This document shows positions 51,309 through 61,326 of a stretch of DNA of 64,000 nt, one piece after another. The notes under the pieces were generated by a model, which ran no database searches, was not told where the DNA came from, and worked only from the letters and a program-made list of their open reading frames with translations. Source of the DNA: Austropuccinia psidii (taxonomy: Eukaryota; Basidiomycota; Pucciniomycetes; Pucciniales; Sphaerophragmiaceae). The translations under genes and the position numbers were made by a program. Where the stretch lies: contig JALGQZ010000011.1 in assembly GCA_023105745.1 (NCBI GenBank), positions 15,033,975 through 15,097,974 of the forward strand, given 5' to 3'. Position 1 is the first letter of the stretch. Each line of letters opens with the position of its first letter.

Positions 51309-53086
51309 AATTTTATTCACTTTATCTACTTTCTATATGTAATGGGTTTCTCAATTTGATATTATAAGTTATGAATTATCAGTAAAAATATTATCTCATT
51401 TTCTCATTTTGTAGAAAAAACCTGCATATTTTTTAAGTTTTTTGCCCAATTAATAGACACATGTCAATCTATTTATTTTTCAGATACATGAAATTGAGTT
51501 TATGAAAATATTTTCATTTTGTGAATTGGTTATTTGAAATTTTCAAGTTCCTCTTTGGATCAATAACTTATCTTACATTTTTGAAGAGCTACAAGGATTT
51601 AATTTTATAATATTTAATATTTTGAATGGAAAGGAAACTCAAATATTCAATACTTCCTACTTTAAAGTGTTTTCTCACAACTTTGTAACATTAAGAAAGA
51701 AAAGAACCCCACTATTTCTTATTATTTAATGTTTTTTGGTTTTGTGAAATACTATTCTTTTATTTTTATTGGTTAAAGGGGTCAGAGTTGAAAAAAATAC
51801 ATAATCAAGTAACAAAAAGTTAAATAATATAATTAGTAAGAGTATATAGGGAGTTCCCTACGCCAATTTTAAGAGAAAAATAAAGAAGGAAACTTGAAAT
51901 TGGTGAAATATTCAACAAAACACTCTGAAAACAAATTTTTTGTTGAAAAATATTTTGCTCATGAAAGAGGCCTTTCATGTAAGAACAACCTGTAAAACAT
52001 TCTTTTTATGGAGAACCTTTTTCCAAAATGTTTGTTTCCTTATTTTTGGATCTCACCAATCAGAAAGTACAGCATATCTCTTTTTCCATTAATAAATAGC
52101 CGAAATTTGTTCACCCAACCTCTCTCACCTCCAGCCAATTTCTCAATCCTTTCTCCTTTCTTTTCAAATTTTTCCTCTTTATGCAGTATTTTTTCTTATT
52201 CCACAACAGTAATTCGAGTGCATATCTTTTTACTTTTCAATATTCCTCATCTTGGTGTGAGGCAATACTCTCTATGGAATTCTTCCTTTTGAAAAAATAC
52301 AACATACCCAGAACCCTGCGTAATCCCTTCCATTCCAACTTAACAATTGCTTTAAATGAGAAAAGGATTATAAAAAAAAGGGTCAAAAATTACCCATAAT
52401 GGGTGTAACTCCCTTGTGTCTTCAAATAGAATCATTGATCTGGGGGGTTTTGATATATCAATTGTATCACTGATGATTCCCGCCTGTACTATGAGGGTGT
52501 TTTTTAAAAGACATTCCGATTCTAGATTTGCTTTCCAAAATCTGAATAAAGGAGGTGGAGGACGCATGAGGGTTTTTCCTTTCAATAAGTTTATTCGATA
52601 TAATATGAAAGAAGCGCTCTGAGAAACCTGGCCTCTATTGAGCCTATTGGCGAATCTATTTAAGGCCAGAAATACTGAGATGTGTTGTTTTCAGGGGTGA
52701 TGCAGTCAAAATTTCCTTGAATTTTAAATCTGAACTTTAATGAAGGTATTTCGTTGTTGATTTTCCTATTAACGAAGATATTGAAAGTTTTTCTTAGATT
52801 TTATAAAAAATTAAGATAAAGCTTGTAGAATTGAGCTCAGTACCTGATAGCTTTTTGCGCAATTTTCATCAATGATAGGTAAATGAAGGAGTAGAGCATG
52901 AAGTTCATTTTTCATCCTTCAGTTTTCGCATATGGTCGGCTTCAGAGATATCAAAAGAGCGGGGAAGAAAATGCTGATAGTTCGACTCCTAAAAATTAAT
53001 GACCCCTTCCTTTCTATGTGTAAATCCAAATTTATGGCATTCAATAGGTGACATATTAGTAACCCATATGGGAATACTAAAAATAA
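51309..53086. repeat. Array spacer block A, copy 2
   Basis: It is homologous to 35309-37132 and leads into the tRNA-Asp 5' half at 53087. Short frames in either strand are not conserved between the two copies. No gene is called. Confidence 0.7.
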
Positions 53087-53104
53087 TCAGAGTTAGTCGT
53101 ACGT
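53087..53104 (+). pseudogene. tRNA-Asp, 5' part, split by transposon copy 2
   Basis: The acceptor strand TCAGAGT and TAGT remain, followed by CGTACGT where other copies have TCAACGGT, so the A box is degraded. The gene resumes at 59236. The flank is preceded by the same block A end as at 37132. Confidence 0.6.
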
Positions 53105-53798
53105 CACTCTGACGTATGCAACATGATGCACCTTTCTGTTTTATTTTTCACACGTCACGTCAATTACAGTATAATTTCCCCTTCTTTAGTAACTCCAAAA
53201 TAACAAAATATGGATAACAAAGAAAACAATATTGATTATTGTCAATTAACACACTGCCTCAACGGCTCAAACACACATGAAAGGACAAGAATATTGGTAA
53301 TGCATGAGCATCATATGTCATACAATGGAAATGAAAATCTTAAAACCGTAAGTAAAAAAGGACTTATGCAAAAAAAATGAGGGTCAGTGCAAACCTTTGC
53401 CCCTTACAAATAAAATTATTTTCCACCCCTTTTTTGAGATCACCAATCTTGCTCATGTTTGGTTTCAATTCTGTGTTTTAATTTTCTTGAAAAAATCTAA
53501 AAAGTCTCTTCCTCTCATCCGCTTGCCCTTTTTCACCTTATTTTCTCATCTACAGTTTTCCTTCTTTACATGCCTTCACTAATTTGATTATTCTTCTTTT
53601 GTTTCTTTATTACTTTAGCTTTCTCACTTGCACAAGTTACTCTCACCCCTCTAAAATCCCTCTATTATATTGGCTTCTACATTTATTACTTTTATTCATT
53701 CATATATCACTTATTTTCCAAGAAGCCAACAACTGATTTTCTTGTTTTTCAAACTTCTCCACCTCCATGTTCAATCCATCTTCTCATTAACATCACCT

Positions 53799-55682
53799 AT
53801 GAATTTTGCCGATCATAATAGAAATTTCCCAAATAATTTTCAATCATCAAGTAATCACAATTTACTTCAAATAGTAAATGACCAGAGCAAACACATCAGA
53901 AAGCTTGAAGCAAAAATAGACAGCCACAGTCAAGAATTTGCAGCCTTACTTACAAAGTTTAATCTCCACAATCGAAATAAATCAGAAAAAATATTCTCAA
54001 ACAAATCCAAAGATAAACGTAAAGAACTTAAACAAGTTTCTTTAACAAAAAATTGGAATCAACCTGAACAATCAAGAAAAAACTCTTCCCATACATCAGT
54101 TAACAATAATATTATGAAAAACAAATCACCACATATGCATAGCAAAATCTTCAAGCAGAAAACTTCTACTCCACCTCACAAGAGAAGCCCCCACCACCTT
54201 TCAAATAGCAAAATACCTGAAGCATTTCAGCCTACAAAGGTATGCAGTTTGCATTAGCTAAAAATAAGTTACAATCTTTTACTCAAGTGCTCTGTTTTGT
54301 AATCCACAAAAGCTGTCTATGAACACATCAAGATTCTTTGGGGACTTATCAACCAACATTCTATACCTATATCGCCAGATTACTCCATGTTGAAGGAATT
54401 CAATTGTTGTTTTTCCTTCTTGAGTGATATTGATGCCCAATCCAAAAACCCAAACACACAGCCCTTGGTTCCATTGAACCAAATCATTACATTACAAGGG
54501 ACAAAGTAAGGAAAAAAGAAAATTGGGAACACCATTGTTCATATGAGTGACTTTGCACTAAAGTACATTATTTCCCTGCTTGCTAGACTTGGAATTGGTC
54601 ATGGGCCCCAGATCTCAACAATGCAAGTGATACCCTCTACAATGAAGCCTGTAGAATCAGTGCAATAAAAACCTTTTTTCAAATTGCTATCAGTGGAGCA
54701 TACAAATACATGAACGTAAATTTCAGCTTTATAGAAAATATCCAGCTACTTACTAAGGTTTACAACCACTACATTCACTGGTACATGACCCAAAGATATA
54801 AACAAGAGGCCAAAGAATCTGGAAAGTATCTAAAGGATGAAAGATAAAAATATGTTTTATGATATAGACTTAGGGTCAGTACAACATTTATTTGCAAAAG
54901 TCAAGATTATATTACACAGCTGACTTGTATCATGTCAGCTCAAAACTCTTTGCTACAAATTTGGTGTTGCTGAAAATTTTCCAAAACGGTATTTGAAAAT
55001 TTTGGAAAATCCTGATGCTCACAGTAAGGATGAACACAACCCAATTAGAAATATATATATCATAAAATGAATGGAATGTTGGTCCAAAAATGTGAATGTT
55101 TTCTTTTGCAGGGTTGATGAAGGAATCTCAAAAGCTGAAGAGGCTAGTGGCAAGCGCAGCCAAAGATATGAACACCACATCCCAGCACCTGGAGAAGGAT
55201 CAATCAGCAAAACAGTCCCTAATCAACTCCCAAAAGATTTTTACAATACTGATTGGTTTAATAATTGGAAAGCAGGTCAAAAGGGCCAGTTTGCTGATGT
55301 ACATCAAGTTGCCTTTTTTCCAGATGCCTCAAAATGTCTCTTGGGAAAACAACACCCTGATTAGAGACTGAGCTATAAGCAATTCTCACAGGAATACTGG
55401 GATAAAATAATTGAACCCTACAATATTTCACATGTGATAGAAAATGATGATGGGTTGGATGTTGATTCAAATACAAACAAGGAAAGCTATGAGCTTGAAG
55501 ATATTGTAGCTGAGTAATTTGAAGAAAAAAACATTGAAGAAAGTAAACAGGGAAACACTCACATGGAACAACCCAGCAACTCCTCTGAAGATATAAAAAT
55601 GGAATATTGTGAAGATGATGATACACCCCAGCAATTTCAACAAAGCTTCTTCAGCATTCCAAATGAATGGAGCTCCTGGTAA
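53799..55682 (+). pseudogene. Rust-lineage hypothetical protein carried by transposon copy 2
   Basis: It is a homologue of the 1040-2834 gene. The start at 53799 (MNFADHN) lies in the shared CATCACCTATGAA context. Exon 1 has LLQIVNDQSKHIRKLEAKI (likely coiled coil), a Lys/Ser-rich middle and KIPEAFQPTK. The donor AAAG|GTATGC is near 54240 and the acceptor CCACAAAAG near 54312. Exon 2 reads YEHIKILWGLIN. A TAA near 54508 and a one-base shift near 54600 break it. Later exons have ELPKDFYNTDWFNNWKAG-like sequence (55071-55364), FFPDASKCLLGKQHPD and the end SIPNEWSSW at 55682, with further stops. The acidic tail is rich in Glu/Asp. Function is unknown; its place inside the element suggests a transposition-related role. 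Confidence 0.65.
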
Positions 55683-56208
55683 AAATTGGTGAGGCTTTAC
55701 TCAGGAATTGTTAATAAAGTTGAAACAAGCCAAAACGTAGATGAGATAGGTATTGAGGGGGTTATATAGATCCATCTCTGCACTTTTATAATTTGTCACT
55801 GCTTGATTGAATTGGAAAAAATGCTTCAAAATAATTAGAAAAAACGTGCTATGATTTTTTTTAGTATAATGATGTTGAAGCTTAGATATCTAGATCTCTT
55901 GGATTTTACTGTACCTTAGTGTGTTGTGTTTGATTGTTTGCTTGAAAACAGCTGAAAAAAAACAATTATGATAGTTTCATTCTACAATGGTTTGATTCAT
56001 TGCAAATGGTTGATTATGTTTGTTGGTAAATCTTGCTGCCCTTTATAAGTTTTGTTTTGAACTGTTTAAGTATGCAGGTGAGCTCCAAAAAATGTTATTT
56101 GGAAAATGAAAGTCTTACAGATTATAAGAAATATTGGATGTGAGTAGTAATGCAAAAAAGAGAAATTTATTTTGAGGATAGTTATAGTGTAAGAATAGAA
56201 AAAGAAAC
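55683..56208. other. Intergenic space between convergent transposon genes
   Basis: This is the 3' space between the two genes of copy 2, the counterpart of 587-1039. It is AT-rich and I see no gene. Confidence 0.6.
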
Positions 56209-59011
56209 CTATTCAAATTGCTCTAGTCCAACTAATTTGTCAATTGGACAAGCTAAAAGTGTGATATTATTGCATCCCAAAGACCGCGCAGGCATGTCTA
56301 TATAGCTCCAAGCCCACAGATATCAGCCATGGACATGAATCCAATCAAAAATATGTTTTCTTGAGATGTTGTACACCTCATTGATCCAAAAATTCCTCCA
56401 CTCCTTCAAAGCCTTCTTTGCGCTTCTTGACAAAGTGAAGCCAATGGACCATTACAATTGGCCCTTCATGAATCTCTTCATTTCCTAAATCAGGAATATG
56501 GCAAATCCATCAAAATTGAATAGCTTTCTCACCTTTCTTACTATCAATTAGGTTATTGGGGGGTTGCCTTGAGAGGATCATTCCAAACAGTGATGATAGA
56601 TAAAGGTGTTCATTTGCATAGTTTCTTACCACAACTGACTGAGGCATATGTGGAATTTCGCAATAATTATGCAAGTGAGGCTGTTCCTTTCAAAGGTGTT
56701 GCAAAAGATTTGAGTATGCGTTGTCATCTAGTGCTTTACTATTAACGTTTGGTGATTTTGTTTTCATTTATTGGATTAAATTTAATTGTGGGTTGACTTG
56801 CTGAAGCCTTTGCAACTGTCCAAATTTCTTCATCATAGTCTCTTCAGTAGCCCCTAGAAAAACAAAACATTGTCACATACTATTGCCAAATGTAGTTAAT
56901 AGTTTTTCAATGCATACATTGAAGTGAATTTGTTTTCATCTTTTGGAGTATTCAGAACAACCTTTTGCCACCATACTCTGATATCTCATTGAGAGGGCTC
57001 CATCTTGATAGCTGTTCAGGAATGTGCATGGCATAATGGTGATTGGGAAGTGTTTGAAAATTTGGGAAAAGTGCCTTGGAGGTGTTCTGAGATGTGTTGT
57101 ATGCCTTAAGGAACAAATGTCCATTGTCTTCATTGACCCATTGAGCTCCAACAATTTTGGTGCACTGAATCAGTGCACCAATGTTGATAAGAACCAAGTG
57201 ATTATTTGGGCCAAGATCCCAAAAGATATCCAAAACTGTCAATGGTAGGTAAATATTGAATAAGAAAGACAATTCATTTCCTTTCAGTTTGCCATTTGGC
57301 GGTGTACCTATCCCACCTGGTATATGACAGACTCCTTTTGGAACTACAACTTTGCTCAATTGTTTTTTGAGCTTATTTAATACCTCTTGAAGAATATAAC
57401 CACTGATAGTCAAGTTATCATCATTTTTGGATTGGTGCAGTTCTCCATCAATTCATCAGATTCATATCCTGATATACCTGGTTGATGTTTCTCTTTTTCT
57501 ATGATTGCTGTATCAAAGCCCCATCAATAATGAAAATGATGCTGTAAAACGCCTTCATACCAGCTATGAAGAACACCTCAACAAATGTTTTTGACAGGGT
57601 CCCAATACGGTAAGCAATTGATTTTCAAAACTGCACTCCATTTGCGTGGCTTTCCAAGCTTCAGGTGATTTCTCTCAATGTCCTTCAGTTCACACCAAGA
57701 GAAAAAGTATTTAGCAGAATGGGACGTAAATCCCCCGGCTTTATGAGTTGCTACAATATTGCCAATCAGGCCTATTAGCTTTACAACTACATATTGTCCA
57801 CGTGGATGGTTTGGTGTTATAATGCTGACACCACAATTTGGTTCAAGTAGTTGATCAATGAGTGGTTTCAAGACATTGTTGATGGTGACCATTTCTGGCT
57901 GGTTTGGTGAAGTTATCACTCCAGCTAGACTTGAATGTTGCTGTTGAAATTGTTCTCATGGTCAAAGGTTAAGACAATGGAGGACTAAAATTTCCATTGA
58001 TGTCTGCTTACCTGAAATTCTGTTTCCGTTTGGGTTGAACCAGTCTACAAAAAGACTGATTCCTAGCTCAAGAGGTCTTTCCAGACACTACCTTGTGCTA
58101 CATCTCCAACAGCTATGCTTTGATGGGTGGATAATTCATATGCCCAATCTTCAATTCCTTGTTTGATTCCTGGAATATTGAGGAACTATTTGATCCATTC
58201 AAGTACTGATTGAGAAAAGAATCTTGCTTGAGGAATACAGTGAGGTTTCAGGCCCTTCAAACAAATTTCACCAAGTTTTCAACCTTGATTAGTCAGGGTA
58301 GGTTTTTTTGGGGAAAGTTGGAGATGTGGAAAGGGATATACTTTAAATGTATTGAAAAGTTCTGTGTTGTAATGCTTGTTGGAGATGGTAGGCTTATATG
58401 TACAATATTTGGGTGCAACTTCAATGTCGTAAAGTGAGTAGCAGTGTGGACAACACACATGCTGTTCAAATGGAAATTCAAGTTTCAATCATTTGGAAAT
58501 AGTACAAATATCATGTGGAACGTTGGATAGGAGAGTGTTGTTGGGGAGTCCTTCATGAGTTAAACAATGAATGATATTAATAAGCATCTCTCTTGCTTTG
58601 CGGCAGTTTTCTTGGCTAGGTCCACAAGAAAGATACAGCCACATTGGAAAATAGAAAATGAGAACTAAGATACATCCAAAATCAGTCATCTGCTAGTATC
58701 ATATAGAAATAAAACCACAAAAATGTACAAATGATGTTTGAGTTAAGTGTACCATGGGTGTTTGGTTCATTATCTTCACTATTGCTATTTGATTCTTCAT
58801 TGTCTTGTGAGTGAAGCATGGGAATTTCTTCAATTTCATTTAGAAAATGCTGAGGGGCAAACTCATTCCTGAAAGATAAGTCCTGTTTTGCCAATTCCAT
58901 GGCCCAATGTCTTCTTTGTGTGCTGGGGTGAACAAAAAGTCCATGGCAAGTTTGACCATCAGCAGTTGTAACAGAATGTTTCCTGCAGTTTGGACATGAG
59001 CAAAAGTCCAT
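56209..59011 (-). pseudogene. Tnp2-like transposase of transposon copy 2
   Basis: The start at 59011 reads MDFCSCPNCRKHSV.., with a CxCxxC set and HPSTQRRHW, typical of the N-terminus of Tnp2/KDZ transposases in basidiomycetes. Then FPMWLYLSCGPSQENCRKA and NVPHDICTISK, followed by FEQHVCCPHCYSLYD (second zinc-ribbon-like part) and CTYKPTISN. The middle has LIGLIGNIVATHKAGGF, SHSAKYFFSWC (catalytic-core region) and LPLTVLDIFWDL; then LPNHHYAMHIPEQLSRWSPL, and the end CPIDKLVGLEQFE at 56209. Introns and several frame breaks are present; downstream of 56936 it is badly decayed. It would cut and join DNA in the nucleus if intact. Confidence 0.7.
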
Positions 59012-59235
59012 TACAAGTTTATTAAAAAAATAAAAGTTAAGAAAATTAGTAGCTTGATTGAAAAAAAAAGATAAAATTTAGGAGGATAGGAGATAAAAGA
59101 AAAGTACAACATAAAGCAGCAGGGTGGAAGGCTGTGCCACGTCAACCCTAACTAGACGCAGTTGGACACATGCATATCCCCATGCATGCGTCAGCTTGAC
59201 GTATCCAGGAGTACGTCCGCAAAATTCCAGGAGTG

Positions 59236-59322
59236 AGAATAACGCCCTGTCAAACTTTAATGGACACAGGTGCATTCAAGAACTTGAAAGCTGTAGACAG
59301 GGGGTTGACTCCCTCACTCAGA
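59236..59322 (+). pseudogene. tRNA-Asp, 3' part, split by transposon copy 2
   Basis: It starts AGAATAACGCCCTGTCA, at linear position 20, with anticodon GTC, the hairpin intron (CTTTAATG version), a changed B box (GGGTTGACTCC) and acceptor strand ACTCAGA, which pairs with TCAGAGT at 53087 with one weak pair. Confidence 0.65.
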
Positions 59323-60609
59323 GAATTGACATCCTAGGTTCTATATAATCTGGGGATAGTTTTTTGAATCTTATCTTGAACTTATTTCAAACCTTTCAAT
59401 TAATGGAATTGCAATTTCCAAAGACACTACTGACAAAATTATCCATAACATTACCTTTTTCATCTCTGTGACGTAATAACTGAATGGGTTTCAGAAAGAA
59501 TTAAGAGTTTCAAAAATCACAATGTCTCCTATTTTGTTTTATTTACTGACACGATTGCAGGCTTGAGGAATTAAAATGCTAAATTAATTGATAGTAAGCC
59601 TTTTTAAACAATCTTCTACCTGTTGGTATCCAAATATCAGTCCCAGAAAGTTTCTTGAGTATTTCAAAAGGTTCATAATATAATTTAGGGTATTTCCTGC
59701 TTTCATATATATTCAGAATATCCCTTACGTTCTTTTCTTTAGTGTTAGCATATTCACGCTGCAATAAAATGGGTATTGATAATTAATGTATGGCTATGAG
59801 AAACTCAGCAAAGTCTCTGATATAAGAGATATATATTCATAATATTTCATATCGTATATGAGGTTGGAATATGCAGAAGTATTGGAGGATTCTTTCCTTA
59901 CAAGATATTGAAGAAGATATGAATATATATGATATTTAAAATAGTTCCTGCATCAATAATTTTGTTAAGAAAAGATCTTAGAAATATTGCTATATATCCA
60001 TTTGAATGAGAAAATTATAAAAATATGAATAGTTACTGACGGAAGTTTTATATGGGTATAAATATCCCAGACAAACAAGGTTTAAAGCCTCTATACTTCT
60101 ACGTTTTATCTAGTTGGGAGAAGATATAATTTATTTCCCCTTAAAAAGGAAGTTCCATCAAGAGATCCTTTCCTACCCTTGAAGGTAACAAGAAAATGAA
60201 GTTTATCATTGTGGCTTTGGAGCTCAAATTTTAAATTCAATTCAAAACACAAGAACTGACAATCTAAATCAATTGAATAAAAAAACCTGAAAAATTCCCA
60301 ATATCCTCTTTCTTTAAAATTTACAGTATATAGATTATATATATGATAATTGTATTTTGAATTTGATAAAAATTGTTCCATTTAAAGGAAATTTGAAGCC
60401 ATGCAAAAAGAGATTATTTGACAAAATCTTTCTAGGCTTGAGTTTGCAAGGAAGATTCATCTCTGGCACGTCACTAGTAATTGAAGGGAAGGGCTCATTT
60501 TATACTGGATGACCAGCTAAGCTAAGGATAATCTTTGTTGTTTGAGATTGTGAGGGTATTTAAATTTATTCATAAAGCTATTATATTCCAAAAGAGTATC
60601 TTATGTTCC
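59323..60609. repeat. Array spacer block B, copy 3 (truncated)
   Basis: It follows copies 1 and 2 of block B closely (for example TTACCTTTTTCATCTCTGTG, CTTGAGTTTGCAAGGAAG) up to TCTTATGTTCCC. The homology ends there and the GC-richer segment starts. Confidence 0.7.
59579..60381 (-). pseudogene. Unassigned coding-like remnant in block B, copy 3 (best preserved)
   Basis: Two open minus-strand segments are present. One at 60106-60381 has QFLCFELNLKFELQSHND, then TFKGRKGSLDGTSFLRGNK. One at 59579-59764 reads QREYANTKEKNVRDILN, KYPKLYYEPFEILKKLSG and ends KKAYYQLI. The same segments recur in copies 1 and 2 with broken frames. They could be exons of one gene read right to left. I do not recognise it. 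Confidence 0.4.
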
Positions 60610-61215
60610 CGTTTCCCTTGCAAAAAAGAATTTCTTTCAGTTTCTTTAGTAGGGCCAACATAAGGAAGAAGATTAACGAAGTTAACAACCGAGTTACAGT
60701 CAAAGGAATGTCGGTCACCATCAAGGAAGTGTTGTCCCCGGACATAGTTGAGGCCGTGTCCATGGAGATATATTTGAAGGCCTTTGTACAGAATTACAAG
60801 GCGTCAGAAACGGCGTCTAAGGTCATGAAAGACCACAATTATGTGGTTAGTTTCCACACTTCTTCCATTTGGAGACATTTATGGTACCCCTCATACTCAG
60901 TGGGGGTCAGACTTTGGGAAGATAGTACCGGTGATGTGATAAAGGTGCTACACAACAAATTAATGGCAATAATCCAATCCCGGACAGAAAATGCCAGTAC
61001 GGAATCTCACGAGACCGCTTTACGAGGAGCAGGCCACCGTGCTAATACATCCGGAGGGTGGGTATTGGCAAAAGATAGTCGCCACTGCAGCAGGCAGTGC
61101 GCTCATGTTTATGAGAGGTATTATCGACCATCAGAAACCATGCACGTCTAAGCAATACAAGGTGGAATCCTTGCCAGATACCAGCCAGCCTTCCAAAGGC
61201 TTTGTTGATGAGTAG
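60610..61215 (+). pseudogene. Unassigned gene 1 of GC-richer foreign segment
   Basis: The frame from ~60610 reads through VNNRVTVKGMSV, SPDIVEAVSMEIYLKAF, SSIWRHLWYPSYSVG and LHNKLMAIIQSR, then a one-base shift near 60985 and on through HPEGGYWQKIVATAAGSAL to the stop at 61213-61215. Total is ~200 codons. Codons use more G/C than anything around. No introns, signal peptide or membrane segment is evident. The ATG at 60603 belongs to block B, so the natural start is either lost at the junction or is an internal Met. The family is not recognised. The compact spacing to the next gene (111 bp, same strand) looks viral or prokaryotic in style, which is inference. Confidence 0.45.
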
Positions 61216-61326
61216 TTGTATTGTCTGAAGACAGAACAATTGCTGAGAGTAAGATTATTCCTTTAATTAGGCTTCTCTTAAGTAAGACTCCTCACATAAA
61301 AACACCCCAACCCAACACAAGCTAAT

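Larger units (their letters stand above)
53105..59235. mobile_element. Tnp2-type two-gene DNA transposon, copy 2 (complete)
   Basis: It is a 6.1-kb insertion inside tRNA-Asp. It starts CACTCTGACGTATGC and ends CCAGGAGTG, so both ends read CACTC inward. ACGT-core motifs are concentrated at both ends (GTACGTCACTCTGACGTA on the left, TTGACGTATCC and AGTACGTCC on the right). It contains the rust-family gene on the plus strand and the transposase on the minus strand, tail-to-tail with ~0.5 kb between stops. I see no convincing short target duplication. The alternative to a CACTA element is a KDZ-type element; the termini favour CACTA. Confidence 0.65.

Noticed and set aside
60581..60763. 60-aa minus-strand frame with a hydrophobic stretch
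   Set aside because: It spans the composition junction at 60609 and is antisense to gene 1, so it cannot be an old gene.
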